Shown in pieces: positions 27,832-36,999 of a stretch of DNA of 64,000 nucleotides; within the stretch, counting starts at the first letter, position 1; each line of letters opens with the position of its first letter. The stretch spans positions 8,308,001 through 8,372,000 of the forward strand of contig CP109468.1 in NCBI GenBank assembly GCA_036227345.1. Reading direction: 5' to 3'. A program made the position numbers and the translations under genes. The notes under the pieces were generated by a model. The model worked only from the letters and a program-made list of their open reading frames with translations. It was not told the DNA's origin and did not search any database. This stretch comes from Streptomyces sp. NBC_01463 (GTDB lineage Bacteria; Actinomycetota; Actinomycetes; Streptomycetales; Streptomycetaceae).

Positions 27832-28205
27832 ACGAACACGAGCGCGACGATCCGGGCACTGGCGACCCGGTGGACCGTGGTCGTGCCGCTCGTCGCGGCG
27901 CTCGCGCTGGTGTTCAGCTGGGGGCGCGAGCTGCCGCCGTTCGCCGTCGACGTGGTCGCGCTCTGCCTCGCCGGCGCCGTCCTGGCCGCCGTGCACCATG
28001 CCGAGGTGGTCGCCCACCGCGTCGGCGAACTGGCCGTGACCGCGCCCAGCTCACCTTCGCCGCCGTCGCCTCGCTGTTCCTCTACGGCCTCTTCGTCGCC
28101 GTCCAGACCGTCAGGCACCGGGAGTACCTCCTCCCGCTCACCCAGGACGGGACGGCCACCTCAGACGGGACGACCACCGGGGCGCGCTGCCCTCCCGGCC
28201 CTTGA
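27832..28205 (+). pseudogene. Remnant of a ChaA-type calcium/proton antiporter gene
   Basis: Codons from 27832 read TNTSATIRALATRWTVVVPL and continue VFSWGRELPPFAV...AAVHHAEVVAHRVGE, the N-terminal first two helices of a ChaA (CaCA-family) antiporter, with ACG where the ATG should be. At about 28030 the frame shifts and QLTFAAVASLFLYGLFVAVQTVRHREYLLP follows, a segment that normally lies about 100 residues further on. The rest of the protein (about half) is missing before the stop near 28205. So the gene has an internal deletion with frameshift, a lost start and no C-terminus. Sequence identity to intact antiporters is still evident, suggesting recent decay. Confidence 0.82.
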
Positions 28206-28236
28206 CCACCGGGCCCCGGCCGCACAGGATCACGCC

Positions 28237-29736
28237 ATGACCGGTGTACGCAGCAGCACAGTCGACGGCGTCGTGACCCGCAGCGCACGGCGCACCCCCG
28301 AGCGCCCCGCCCTGCGGTACGCCGACCGGGCCTGGACCTACCGCGGGCTCGACGAGGCGGTCGGTACCGCGGCCGCCGTCCTCATGGACGGCCACGGACT
28401 GCGCCCGGGGGACCGGGTCGCCTCCTACGCCCACAACTCCGACGCGTACCTGATCGCCTATCTCGCCTGCGCCCGCGCCGGGCTGGTCCACGTGCCGGTC
28501 AACCAGAACCTCACGGGCGACGACCTCGCGTACATCCTGGAGCAGTCCGGCAGCTCCCTGGTCCTCACCGACCCGGACCTCGCCGGCCGGGTCCCGCAGG
28601 GGTACGCCGTACGGGCGCTGCGCGACGCCCCCGGCTCCCTCCTGGCCGAACTCGACAGCCCGCGCCCCTTCGTCCCCGCGCACGAACCGGCCGCCGACGA
28701 CCTCGTCCAGCTGCTGTACACGTCCGGCACCACCGCCCTGCCCAAGGGCGCGATGATGACGCACGGCGCCCTCGTCCACGAGTACGTCAGCGCCGTCACC
28801 GCCCTGGACCTGCGCGCCGGCGACCGGCCCGTGCACGCCCTGCCGCTCTACCACTCGGCGCAGATGCACGTATTCCTGCTGCCCTATCTCGCGGTCGGCG
28901 CCGAGAACACGGTCCTGGACGCCCCGGACGCGGCCCGGATCTTCGACCTCGTCGAATCGGGACAGGCGGACAGCCTCTTCGCCCCGCCCACCGTCTGGAT
29001 CGGCCTCGCCAACCACCCCGACTTCGCGACCCGCGACCTCGGCGGTCTGCGCAAGGCCTACTACGGGGCGTCGATCATGCCCGTACCGGTGCTGGAACGC
29101 CTCCGCGCACGCCTGCCGGGCCTCGCCTTCTACAACTGCTTCGGACAGAGCGAGATCGGTCCCCTCGCCACCGTCCTGGGACCGGACGAGCACGAGGGCC
29201 GGATGGACTCCTGCGGCCGCCCCGTCCTCTTCGTCGAGGCCAAGGTCGTCGACGAGCACGGCAAGGAGGTCCCCGACGGCACGGCCGGCGAGGTGGTCTA
29301 CCGCTCGCCCCAGCTGTGCAGCGGCTACTGGGACAAGCCGGAGGAGAGCGCCGAGGCGTTCCGCGACGGCTGGTTCCACTCCGGCGACCTCGCCGTCCGC
29401 GACCCGGAGGGCTACTTCACCGTCGTCGACCGGGTGAAGGACGTCATCAACTCCGGCGGCGTCCTCGTCGCCTCCCGCCAGGTGGAGGACGCGCTCTACA
29501 CGCACCCGGCGGTCGCGGAGGCGGCGGTCGTCGGACTGCCCGACGAGCGCTGGATCGAGGCCGTCACCGCCGTCGTCGTCCTGCGCGGGGAGGCGACCGA
29601 GGCCGAACTGATCGCTCACGCCCGCGAGAAGCTGGCCCACTTCAAGGCCCCGAAGCGGATCGTGTTCGTGGACGGCCTGCCGCGCAACGCCAGCGGGAAG
29701 ATCCTCAAGCGGGAGCTCCGCGACCGCTTCGCCTGA
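28237..29736 (+). CDS. Long-chain acyl-CoA synthetase (AMP-forming), FadD13-like
   Basis: 499 residues from ATG 28237. ANL ligase with YTSGTTALPKGAMMTH (AMP/phosphate loop), YNCFGQSEIGPLATVLG (A5 motif), GWFHSGDLAVRDPEGYFTVVDR (hinge region) and the catalytic Lys in PRNASGKILKRELRDRF. The compact length and lack of membrane segments resemble mycobacterial FadD13. It follows the antiporter remnant by about 30 bases, with no clear promoter, and may belong with the preceding flavoprotein/ligase pair. Substrate is not deducible. It ends 15 bases from the convergent methyltransferase. Confidence 0.92.
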   Translation: MTGVRSSTVDGVVTRSARRTPERPALRYADRAWTYRGLDEAVGTAAAVLMDGHGLRPGDRVASYAHNSDAYLIAYLACARAGLVHVPVNQNLTGDDLAYILEQSGSSLVLTDPDLAGRVPQGYAVRALRDAPGSLLAELDSPRPFVPAHEPAADDLVQLLYTSGTTALPKGAMMTHGALVHEYVSAVTALDLRAGDRPVHALPLYHSAQMHVFLLPYLAVGAENTVLDAPDAARIFDLVESGQADSLFAPPTVWIGLANHPDFATRDLGGLRKAYYGASIMPVPVLERLRARLPGLAFYNCFGQSEIGPLATVLGPDEHEGRMDSCGRPVLFVEAKVVDEHGKEVPDGTAGEVVYRSPQLCSGYWDKPEESAEAFRDGWFHSGDLAVRDPEGYFTVVDRVKDVINSGGVLVASRQVEDALYTHPAVAEAAVVGLPDERWIEAVTAVVVLRGEATEAELIAHAREKLAHFKAPKRIVFVDGLPRNASGKILKRELRDRFA

Positions 29737-29751
29737 GGAGGCGCGGGCGCG

Positions 29752-30543
29752 TCACCGGCGGACGCGGGCGACCCCGACATGGAAACTGTCGGTGGCGTCC
29801 CTGCTCTCGGGGACAGCCCGGTCCTGGTGCCATCGAGGGGCGGTGACCAGGCCCGGTTCGACCACGTCGAGCCCGTCGAAGAACCGCGCGACCTCCGCCC
29901 CGGTCCGGGGCCTCAGGGTGATGCCGCTCGACCGGTACTCGTCGGTCTTGTCCTGCTCGCCGGAGAGGAAGTCCTTGGTGAAGTGCGACAGCACCAGGCA
30001 ACTGCCCGGCGCCAGCGCGTCGAGGAGGGTGCGGGTGATGCCGTAGGGGTCGTCCTCGTCCGGGACGAAGTGCAGGAGGGCGATCAGGGACAGCGCGACG
30101 GGCCGGCCGAGGTCCAGCACGGTACCGGCGTGTTCGAGGATCTTCCCGGGCTCGCGCACATCGGCTTCGAGATAGGCGGTGGCGCCCTCCGGCGTGCTGA
30201 CGAGCAGCGCCTCGGCATGGCGCAGCACGATCGGATCGTTGTCCGCGTACACGACCCGGGCCGCCGGATTGATCTCCTGGACGATCTGATGGAGATTCGG
30301 CTGGGTCGGAATGCCCGTCCCGATGTCGAGGAACTGGTCGACGCCCGCCCGCGCGGCCCAGCCCGCCGCCCGGTGCATGAACGCCCGGTTCTGCGCGACG
30401 GCGTCCTTCGCCTCGGGCGGCATCTGCTCGCCGAGCGCCTGATCGACGGGGTAGTGGTCCTTGCCGCCCAGGAGGTAGTCGTAGACGCGCGCCGGGTGCG
30501 GCCTGCCGGTGTCGATCCGAGTCCTGGCCGGGCCTGTCGTCAT
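29752..30543 (-). CDS. SAM-dependent methyltransferase, DUF574 (SAV2177) family
   Basis: 263 residues from ATG 30543, preceded by TTGGAG. Family features: RIDTGRPHPARVYDYLLGGKDHYPVD at the start, SAM motif I QFLDIGTGIPTQPNLHQIVQ, VVYADNDPIVLRHAEALL as motif II, and LIALLHFVPDEDDPYGI. This family is expanded in Streptomyces and its substrates are largely unknown. There is no evident link to its fatty-acid and PaaK-like neighbours; it stands alone between convergent and upstream genes. Confidence 0.92.
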   Translation of the reverse strand: MTTGPARTRIDTGRPHPARVYDYLLGGKDHYPVDQALGEQMPPEAKDAVAQNRAFMHRAAGWAARAGVDQFLDIGTGIPTQPNLHQIVQEINPAARVVYADNDPIVLRHAEALLVSTPEGATAYLEADVREPGKILEHAGTVLDLGRPVALSLIALLHFVPDEDDPYGITRTLLDALAPGSCLVLSHFTKDFLSGEQDKTDEYRSSGITLRPRTGAEVARFFDGLDVVEPGLVTAPRWHQDRAVPESRDATDSFHVGVARVRR

Positions 30544-30699
30544 GGCGAGCTCCAAGTTCTTCGGTACGGGAGGACACGCGGAACGGTGCCGCGGGGGCCG
30601 GGCACATCTCCGTATCCACCGTGCCCCCTGCACGCATCCTGCCACAGCAACCACGCGCGCCCCGAGGTCAGTTGAACGGCCGGACGGCTGCGCCGCAGG

Positions 30700-31995
30700 T
30701 CAACTGCCGGGACGCTCCCGCTCGTCCACGATCCGCCGGAACTTGCCGACCGACCTCTCCAGCGTCTCGGGATCCAGGATCTCCACCCCGACCGAGACGC
30801 CGATCCCGTCCTTGACCGCCGCCGCGACCGACGCGGCGGCCGCCGCCCGCTGTTCGGGCGTCGCCCCCGCCCGGGCCTCCGCCCGCACCGTCAGCACGTC
30901 CAGCCGGCCCTCGCGGGTCAGCCGGAGCTGGAAGTGCGGCGCCACCCCGGGCGTCCGGAGCACGATCTCCTCGATCTGGGTCGGGAAGAGGTTCACCCCG
31001 CGCAGGATCACCAGGTCGTCACTGCGCCCGGTGACCTTCTCCATGCGCCGGAACACGCGGGCCGTGCCCGGCAGCAGCCGGGTCAGGTCCCGGGTCCGGT
31101 AACGGATCACCGGCATGGCCTCCTTGGTCAGCGAGGTGAACACCAGCTCGCCCTCCGACCCCTCCGGCAGCACCTCGCCGGTGAACGGGTCGACCACCTC
31201 GGGATAGAAGTGGTCCTCCCAGATGTGCAGCCCGTCCTTCGTCTCCACGCACTCCTGCGCCACGCCCGGGCCCATCACCTCGGACAGCCCGTATATGTCG
31301 ACCGCGTCGATCGCGAACCGCTCCTCGATCTCCCGGCGCATCTCCTCCGTCCACGGCTCGGCCCCGAAGATCCCCACCTTCAGCGACGTCGTCCGCGGAT
31401 CGATGCCCTGCCGCTCGAACTCGTCGAGGAGGGTCAGCAAGTACGACGGCGTCACCATGATGATCTCGGGCCGGAAGTCCTGGATCAGCTGGACCTGCCG
31501 GCCCGTCATCCCGCCCGACGCGGGAATGACCGTGCAGCCCAGCCGCTCCGCGCCGTAGTGCGCGCCGAGACCGCCGGTGAACAGCCCGTAACCGTACGCG
31601 ACATGGACCTTCTGCCCGGGACGCCCGCCGGCCGCCCTGATCGAGCGGGCCACCACGTCCGCCCAGGTGTCCAGATCCCGTTCCGTGTAGCCGACGACGG
31701 TCGGGCGGCCGGTCGTCCCGCTGGAGGCGTGGATCCGCCGCACCTGCTCCTCGGGCACGGCGAACATCCCGAACGGATAGTTGTCCCGCAGGTCGGCCTT
31801 GGTGGTGAACGGGAACCTGGCCAGGTCGGCGAGGGAACGGCAGTCGTCCGGACGCAGTCCCGCCAGGTCGAACGCCTTCCGGTAGTGGCCGACCCGGTCG
31901 TAGGCGTGGCGCAGGGTGGCCCGCAGCCGCTCCAGCTGCAGCGCCTCCAGTTCCTCGCGGCCCATCCGTTCCGCCGCGTCCAGCAGAGCCGTCAT
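30700..31995 (-). CDS. paaK: Phenylacetate-CoA ligase-like enzyme
   Basis: 431 residues from ATG 31995 with GAGGGG upstream. PaaK-type ANL ligase: ASSGTTGRPTVVGYT AMP-binding loop (about 95-109), VAYGYGLFTGGLGAHYGAERLG, YGLSEVMGPGVAQEC (A5), and the C-terminal RSDDLVILRGVNLFPTQIE. PaaK activates phenylacetate with ATP and CoA. No other paa catabolic genes flank it, so it may serve another aryl acid or feed a pathway elsewhere. A perfect TetR-type palindrome 53 bases upstream probably controls it. Confidence 0.9.
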   Translation of the reverse strand: MTALLDAAERMGREELEALQLERLRATLRHAYDRVGHYRKAFDLAGLRPDDCRSLADLARFPFTTKADLRDNYPFGMFAVPEEQVRRIHASSGTTGRPTVVGYTERDLDTWADVVARSIRAAGGRPGQKVHVAYGYGLFTGGLGAHYGAERLGCTVIPASGGMTGRQVQLIQDFRPEIIMVTPSYLLTLLDEFERQGIDPRTTSLKVGIFGAEPWTEEMRREIEERFAIDAVDIYGLSEVMGPGVAQECVETKDGLHIWEDHFYPEVVDPFTGEVLPEGSEGELVFTSLTKEAMPVIRYRTRDLTRLLPGTARVFRRMEKVTGRSDDLVILRGVNLFPTQIEEIVLRTPGVAPHFQLRLTREGRLDVLTVRAEARAGATPEQRAAAAASVAAAVKDGIGVSVGVEILDPETLERSVGKFRRIVDERERPGS

Positions 31996-32047
31996 GCGGA
32001 TCCCCTCTTCCCGTGCGCCCCGTGGCGTGCCCCTGCGCACCGCGCAG

Positions 32048-32067
32048 ACGACCGATCATTCGGTCGT
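32048..32067. promoter_or_regulatory. TetR-type operator upstream of the paaK-like gene
   Basis: Perfect inverted repeat with 8-bp arms ACGACCGA and TCGGTCGT around TCAT. The core ACCGA...TCGGT is typical of TetR-family operators, including those of actinobacterial PaaR-type repressors. No TetR gene is adjacent, so the regulator must be encoded elsewhere. Confidence 0.7.
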
Positions 32068-32086
32068 TCCTTCCGGGAGCAGTAAT

Positions 32087-32371
32087 TCAGGATCTTGCAC
32101 CGCGTGGCAAGAGGGACGACGCATTCGGCCTCCGGCCGGCCCGCTGCACCGCTGCCGCCTCGTGCCGCAGAGCCGCCTCGGCCGGCCGCTCCGGCTCGAA
32201 CACCGCCATGGCCACGCGCAGCCGCGCCGGCAGCGCGCCCCACACCTCGTCCATGAGCTCCGCACCGTCCTGAGCCCCGGCACGCGCCTCCGGGGCACCC
32301 TCCCGCATCGCGGATACGCCCGTACCGAACACAGCTGCATCACCCGGTCGGCCCTGTTTGGATGGGTCCAT
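32087..32371 (-). CDS. Possible small hypothetical protein
   Basis: Open frame of 94 codons (internal ATGs at 32308 and 32254) in the gap between the paaK-like gene and the hydrolase. Its second half has GC-rich third positions and the helical sequence LMDEVWGALPARLRVAMAVF, which looks coding, but there is no convincing RBS and no family is recognised. If not a gene, this 374-bp gap holds only the paaK operator and the hydrolase promoter. Confidence 0.3.
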   Translation of the reverse strand: MDPSKQGRPGDAAVFGTGVSAMREGAPEARAGAQDGAELMDEVWGALPARLRVAMAVFEPERPAEAALRHEAAAVQRAGRRPNASSLLPRGARS

Positions 32372-33893
32372 GCCGACTTTCCATACGTACGACGGGACCG
32401 AACTCGCCTATCGCGTGCTGGGGGAGGGCGCACCGCTGATCTGCCTGCCGGGCGGCGCGATGCGGGCCGGCGCCTACCTCGGAGACCTCGGCGGGCTCTC
32501 CGCCACCCGGCAGCTGGTCGTCCTCGACCTGCGTGGTACCGGGGACTCCGCCGTACCGGAAGACATGTCCACCTGCCGTTGCGACCGGCTCGTCGAGGAC
32601 GTCGAGGCGCTGCGCCTGCATCTCGGACTCGACCGCGTCGATCTGCTTGCCCACTCGGCGGCCGGTGACCTCGCCTCGCTCTACGCCGCACGCCACCCCG
32701 AGGCCCTGCGCAGCCTGATCCTGGTCGCCCCCGGCACCCGGGCCACCGGATTCGCCTTCGTGGAGCGCGCGGCCCGGGAAGCCGCCGCGCTGCGCTGCGC
32801 GGAGCCCTGGTACGCGCAGGCGCTCCCCGCCCTGGAACAGATCTGGGCGGGACACTTCACGGACGAACTGCGCGCCGCCTCCCGGCCGTTCCTGTACGGG
32901 CGGTGGGACGGGGCGGCGCAGGAGCACGCGGCCCGGTCCGCCCGTGAGATCAACGCCGCTGCTGCCCAGGCCTATTACGCCGACGGCGCGTTCAACCCCG
33001 TCGAGACGGTGGCCTCGTTGCGTACGTTCCCGGCCCCGGTCCTCGTCCTGACCGGCGAGTACGACGGCCTCACCACCCCCGACCGGGCCGCCGAACTGGC
33101 GGCGCTCTTCCCGGAGTCGGAGTTCGCCGTGCAGCGCGGGGCCGGGCACTTCCCGTGGCTCGACGACCCGGGTGCCTTCGTCCGGACCGTCACCGCGTTC
33201 CTGGACCCCGAGGTGCACAGCGTCCAGGCCGGCGGAATACGCCTCGCCTACCGGGTGTGGGGGGAACCCTCCGCACCGCCCGTCGTCCTCGCCCACGGGC
33301 GGTGCGGAGACAGCACCACCTGGACCGAGGTCGCCGAACGGCTCGCCGCCGGCCACCGGGTGTACGCCTTCGACTTCCGCGGCCACGGACTCAGCGACTG
33401 GACCGGGCGCTACTCCTTCGAGCTGTTCCGCGACGACCTGCACGCCTTCCTTGAGGCCCGCAACCTCTCCGGTGCCACGGTCGTCGGGCACTCCATGGGC
33501 GGCGCCGCGGCCTTCCTGCTCGCCGAGCGGCAGCCCGGACTCATCGGCAGGCTCGTCCTGGAGGAGGCGCCCCCGCCCTTCCCGCTCGACCCGCCCCGCG
33601 GACCCGTCGAACGCCCCGAAGGACGGCTCGACTTCGACTGGCCGGTGGTGCCGTCCATCAACGCCCAGCTCAACGAGCCCGACCCGGAGGGGCGCGAGCG
33701 CCTCGCCGAGATCACCGCGCCCACCCTCGTCATCGGCGGCGGACCGGGCAGCCAGATCGTCCAGGAGGACCTCGCCTGGATGGCCCGGCAGATCCCCGGC
33801 GCCCGGCACGTCACCATCGACGCGGGCCACCTCGTGCACACCGAACGGCCGGAGGAGTTCCTCGCCGCCCTCCGGTCGTTCGGTGTGGGCTGA
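32370..33893 (+). CDS. Tandem alpha/beta-hydrolase fusion protein
   Basis: About 507 residues made of two complete alpha/beta-hydrolase domains. Domain 1 (1-280): opening FHTYDGTELAYRVLGEG, nucleophile elbow AHSAAG (S96), acid D232 in TGEYDGLT, His H260 in GAGHFPW. Domain 2 (283-507): VQAGGIRLAYRVWGEP, VVGHSMGG (S375) and H487 in AGHLVH, but where the acid is expected it has GGGPGSQI with no Asp, so its triad is uncertain. No signal peptide. ATG 32370 is used; TTG 32358 is an alternative. The duplication suggests a two-step or pseudo-enzyme-assisted esterase; substrate unknown. Confidence 0.88.
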   Translation: MPTFHTYDGTELAYRVLGEGAPLICLPGGAMRAGAYLGDLGGLSATRQLVVLDLRGTGDSAVPEDMSTCRCDRLVEDVEALRLHLGLDRVDLLAHSAAGDLASLYAARHPEALRSLILVAPGTRATGFAFVERAAREAAALRCAEPWYAQALPALEQIWAGHFTDELRAASRPFLYGRWDGAAQEHAARSAREINAAAAQAYYADGAFNPVETVASLRTFPAPVLVLTGEYDGLTTPDRAAELAALFPESEFAVQRGAGHFPWLDDPGAFVRTVTAFLDPEVHSVQAGGIRLAYRVWGEPSAPPVVLAHGRCGDSTTWTEVAERLAAGHRVYAFDFRGHGLSDWTGRYSFELFRDDLHAFLEARNLSGATVVGHSMGGAAAFLLAERQPGLIGRLVLEEAPPPFPLDPPRGPVERPEGRLDFDWPVVPSINAQLNEPDPEGRERLAEITAPTLVIGGGPGSQIVQEDLAWMARQIPGARHVTIDAGHLVHTERPEEFLAALRSFGVG

Positions 33894-33918
33894 CCCGGGA
33901 CACGGGCCCCGGGGTCAG
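33890..33918. terminator. Possible terminator between convergent hydrolase and whiE hydroxylase genes
   Basis: CTGACCC and GGGTCAG (7 bp) pair across a GC-rich loop and include both stop codons of the two convergent genes. The stem is short, so this is tentative. Confidence 0.4.
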
Positions 33919-35549
33919 TCCCGGCGCAGCAGCGCCACCATGACCTCGTACAGGGCCGCCTCGGCGTCCTCGACACCCGACTCCGCACGCCAGGCGACGA
34001 AGCCGTCGGGCCGCACCACCACGGCGCCACCGGCGCTCGTCCCGTGCGCCTCGGCCCAGTCGGCACCGGCCTCCGGCTCCAGATCGCCGCCCGGTCCCGT
34101 GCCGATCCCGAACGCGTCGAGCCGGGCCCCCAGCCGGTCACCGACCCGCGCCGCGGCCCGGCGCCACGCCACGTCCGAGGCGTCGGTGAGCAGTACGAAG
34201 GACCGCTCGTACAGATCCAGCGTGGAGATCCGCTCACCGGCCCTGCGGACCCACAAGTGCGGCGCCCTGCTGCCCGGATCACCGTTCAGCAGCACCCCCT
34301 CGGGCACCACGGGCCGGTCCGGACCGACGCCCAGCACCGCACCGTTCACGTACCGGTAGCCGAGCGCCACGTTCAGCATCCCGCCGCGCTTGCCGCCGCC
34401 CACGGCCGGCGGCGGCGCGTACCCCGGGTGGCTGTGCTCGCCCGAGCGTGCCGAGGCCCGCTCGCTCGTCGCCCGGGCCACCGGCAGCCGCTCCGCCTCG
34501 TACGTGTCCAGCAGTCCCGGACCCGCCTCGCCGCGCAGCACCGCGGCGAGCTTCCACGCCAGGTTGTGCGCGTCCTGGATACCGGTGTTGGAGCCGAAGG
34601 CCCCGGTGGGCGACATCTCGTGCGCCGAGTCGCCGGCCAGGAAGACCCTGCCCCGGGCGTACCGGTCCGCCACCCGCTCGGCCGCGTGCCACGGCGCCTT
34701 GCCGGTGATCTCGACGTCGATGTCCGGCGCCCCGACGGCCTTGCGGATGTGCGCCGCGCACCGCTCGTCCGTGAAGTCCTCCAGCGTCTCGCCCCGGTCC
34801 GGCTGCCACGGCGCGTGGAACACCCACTCCCGCTCGTTGTCCACCGGCAGCAGCGCGCCGTCGGCCTCCGGATTCGTCAGGTAGCAGACGATGAAGCGCC
34901 GGTCGCCCAGCACCTCGGCGAGCCGGGCGGAGCGGAAGGTGATGCTCACGTTGTGGAACAGGTCGCCGGCACCCGAACGGCCGATGCGCAACTGCTCACG
35001 GACCGGACTGCGCGGACCGTCGGCGGCGATCAGGTAGTCCGCCCGAACGGTCGTGTGCTCACCCGTCCGCCGGTTCTTCAGGGCCGCGGTCACACCCGAG
35101 CCGTCCGGGTCGAACGACATCAGTTCCGTGGAGAACCGCAGATCGCCGCCCTGCTCCAGTGCCCGGTCCAGCAGGACGGGCTCCAGGTCGTTCTGGCTGC
35201 ACAGGCACCAGCCGCTCGGGCTGAAGCGGGCGAGCGCGCCACCCGGGTCGATCTCCTTGAACAGCCACTCCTGATCGTCACCGGTCAGCGAACCGGCCTG
35301 CAGAATGCCGTGGTTCTCCGCCAGGACCGACGCGGCCGCACGGATCTGCGGCTCCACCCCGGCCCGGCGGAAGATCTCCATCGTGCGGACGTTGTTGCCG
35401 CGGCCCCGTGGGTGTGTCGAGGTGGCGTCGTGCTTCTCGACCAGCAGGTGCTCGACGCCGAGCCGGCCGAGGAAGAGGGACGCGGACAGGCCCACCAGGG
35501 AGCCGCCCACGATGAGGACCGGTACATGGACGTCGACGTTCTCGTTCAT
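33915..35549 (-). CDS. FAD-dependent aromatic polyketide hydroxylase, WhiE VIII type
   Basis: 544 residues from ATG 35549 (CTGGAG upstream). Class A flavin monooxygenase of the RdmE/PgaE aromatic hydroxylase group: VPVLIVGGSLVGLSASLFLGRLG (FAD Rossmann), ADYLIAADGPRSPVREQL (DG motif) and GRVFLAGDSAHEMSPTGAFGSNTG (GD motif), plus the C-terminal thioredoxin-like domain. It hydroxylates the aromatic polyketide using NAD(P)H and O2. It is divergent from the WhiE I gene, exactly as whiE ORFVIII is in S. coelicolor, where it has its own late sporulation promoter. The role in maturing the spore pigment is inferred from this order. Confidence 0.93.
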   Translation of the reverse strand: MNENVDVHVPVLIVGGSLVGLSASLFLGRLGVEHLLVEKHDATSTHPRGRGNNVRTMEIFRRAGVEPQIRAAASVLAENHGILQAGSLTGDDQEWLFKEIDPGGALARFSPSGWCLCSQNDLEPVLLDRALEQGGDLRFSTELMSFDPDGSGVTAALKNRRTGEHTTVRADYLIAADGPRSPVREQLRIGRSGAGDLFHNVSITFRSARLAEVLGDRRFIVCYLTNPEADGALLPVDNEREWVFHAPWQPDRGETLEDFTDERCAAHIRKAVGAPDIDVEITGKAPWHAAERVADRYARGRVFLAGDSAHEMSPTGAFGSNTGIQDAHNLAWKLAAVLRGEAGPGLLDTYEAERLPVARATSERASARSGEHSHPGYAPPPAVGGGKRGGMLNVALGYRYVNGAVLGVGPDRPVVPEGVLLNGDPGSRAPHLWVRRAGERISTLDLYERSFVLLTDASDVAWRRAAARVGDRLGARLDAFGIGTGPGGDLEPEAGADWAEAHGTSAGGAVVVRPDGFVAWRAESGVEDAEAALYEVMVALLRRD

Positions 35550-35691
35550 CAGTTGCTCCAGCTCTGACGCCGTACAGATGCAGTGTCCATGCCCTTGTCC
35601 GAGCGGTTCGGACGCCCCCTCACCTGAACGGTTCATAAATCTCGCGTCAGCCGGACCAGCGTTTCACGATCGGTCACGGAGACGTCGCCCG

Positions 35692-35707
35692 CGGTCCGGG
35701 CGGACCG
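35692..35707. promoter_or_regulatory. Inverted repeat CGGTCC-GGGC-GGACCG in the whiE divergent promoter
   Basis: Perfect 6-bp arms, about 145 bases upstream of the hydroxylase start and 97 bases upstream of the WhiE I start. In S. coelicolor this gap carries sporulation-controlled promoters, so it is a candidate binding site; no known consensus is claimed. Confidence 0.4.
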
Positions 35708-35803
35708 TGCGCATCCGCCGGGAGATTCCCCGCTCCGCCCCCCCACTCGACGGTTCCCCACCGGCCCGGCCGGTTCTCCCACCGTCTCGAAGGAGTTCGC
35801 AAG

Positions 35804-36925
35804 ATGACCACCACCCTCTCGGAACGGACCTCCCAGTCCGCCTTCGACGGATCAAGGCTGCGGGTCATCCTGCTGCTTGACCTGCACGACGGCGCCCAGA
35901 AGCAGTTCCTGGAGGCGTACGAGCACATGCGCAACCAGGTCGCCTCGATCCCGGGACACATCAGCGACCAGCTGTGCCAGTCCATCGAGAACCCGTCCCA
36001 ATGGCTCATCACCAGCGAGTGGGAGAGCGCACCGCCCTTCCTCGCCTGGGTCAACAGCGAGGACCACGTCGCCACGGTCCAGCCCCTGCACAGCTGCGTG
36101 CGCGACACCCGTTCGCTGCGCTTCAGCGTCCTGCGCGAGACCGGAGCGGCCTTCGAGGAGAGCTTCGAGCCCCTCAAGGGCGGTCTCCAGGCCGCGCCCC
36201 GCCTCGGGGACGGGGTGGTGCGCCACGCGCTGACCTTCACCGTCAAGCCGGGCACCGAGGAGATCGTCGCGAAGATCCTCGCCGACTACGACTCCCCGCA
36301 GGCCCGGGTCGACGAGCACACCCGGCTGCGCCGCACCTCGCTCTTCATGCACGGCAACCGGGTGGTGCGCGCGGTCGAGGTCGAGGGCGACCTCCTCGCG
36401 GCCCTGCGCCACGTCTCCCGGCAGCCCGAGGTCCGGGCCGTCGAGGAGGCGATCAACCCGTACCTGGAGCAGGACCGCGACCTGGCCGACCCCGACTCCG
36501 CCCGGATGTTCTTCACCCGAGCGGCCCTGCCCACCGTCCACCACGTGACGACGGGCCGCCACGCAGCCGGGGAGCGCAAGCGCCACGCGCTCTTCTACCA
36601 GGCCAAGGAGGGCTGCGGAATGGCGCTCGCCCGCCTCCTCGCGGAGCACGACGAGGAGGAGGCCGACAACGCCGGCAGCCCCATCGAGAGCAGCACGATC
36701 TTCCAGCGCGACGACATCGTGGTCCGTCTGCTGGAGGTGGGCGGCCCGCTCGACGCACAGCCCGCCAAGGCCCTCGGCATCCACGGCCCCGGCAAGGCCG
36801 CCCGGCTCGCCCGCCTCCTCGACGGCGAGGCGAACGCCGTGCCGACGAGCGACGACGACGCCGCACGCTTCCTCGCCCGGTCCGAGATGAAGCTGATCAC
36901 CGACCGCCGCGCCGCGGAGTCCTGA
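35804..36925 (+). CDS. WhiE ORFI homologue: ABM domain plus two SchA/CurD-like domains
   Basis: 373 residues. Three ferredoxin-like modules can be seen: an antibiotic-biosynthesis-monooxygenase-like domain (about 18-115, [23 protein letters not shown] ... [15 protein letters not shown]), then SchA/CurD-like modules at about 135-240 ([19 protein letters not shown]) and about 260-365 ([21 protein letters not shown]). This corresponds to WhiE ORFI and its SchA/CurD relatives in spore-pigment clusters. Role is unproven; dimeric ABM folds can oxidise or cyclise aromatic polyketides. It is first of seven co-directional genes and lies 254 bases from the divergent hydroxylase. Confidence 0.88.
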   Translation: MTTTLSERTSQSAFDGSRLRVILLLDLHDGAQKQFLEAYEHMRNQVASIPGHISDQLCQSIENPSQWLITSEWESAPPFLAWVNSEDHVATVQPLHSCVRDTRSLRFSVLRETGAAFEESFEPLKGGLQAAPRLGDGVVRHALTFTVKPGTEEIVAKILADYDSPQARVDEHTRLRRTSLFMHGNRVVRAVEVEGDLLAALRHVSRQPEVRAVEEAINPYLEQDRDLADPDSARMFFTRAALPTVHHVTTGRHAAGERKRHALFYQAKEGCGMALARLLAEHDEEEADNAGSPIESSTIFQRDDIVVRLLEVGGPLDAQPAKALGIHGPGKAARLARLLDGEANAVPTSDDDAARFLARSEMKLITDRRAAES

Positions 36926-36999
36926 GCCACGCTCGGCACTCCGGGGGTTCTCGCTCAACCCGTCGACACAACGCGCCAAGCGCCAGGAGGAAAGCACTC

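Noticed and set aside
25121..29736. Specific assignment as steroid ring-degradation genes (ipdC, fadD3)
   Set aside because: The families fit only loosely and no ring-cleavage genes are present; only the shared operator supports a link.
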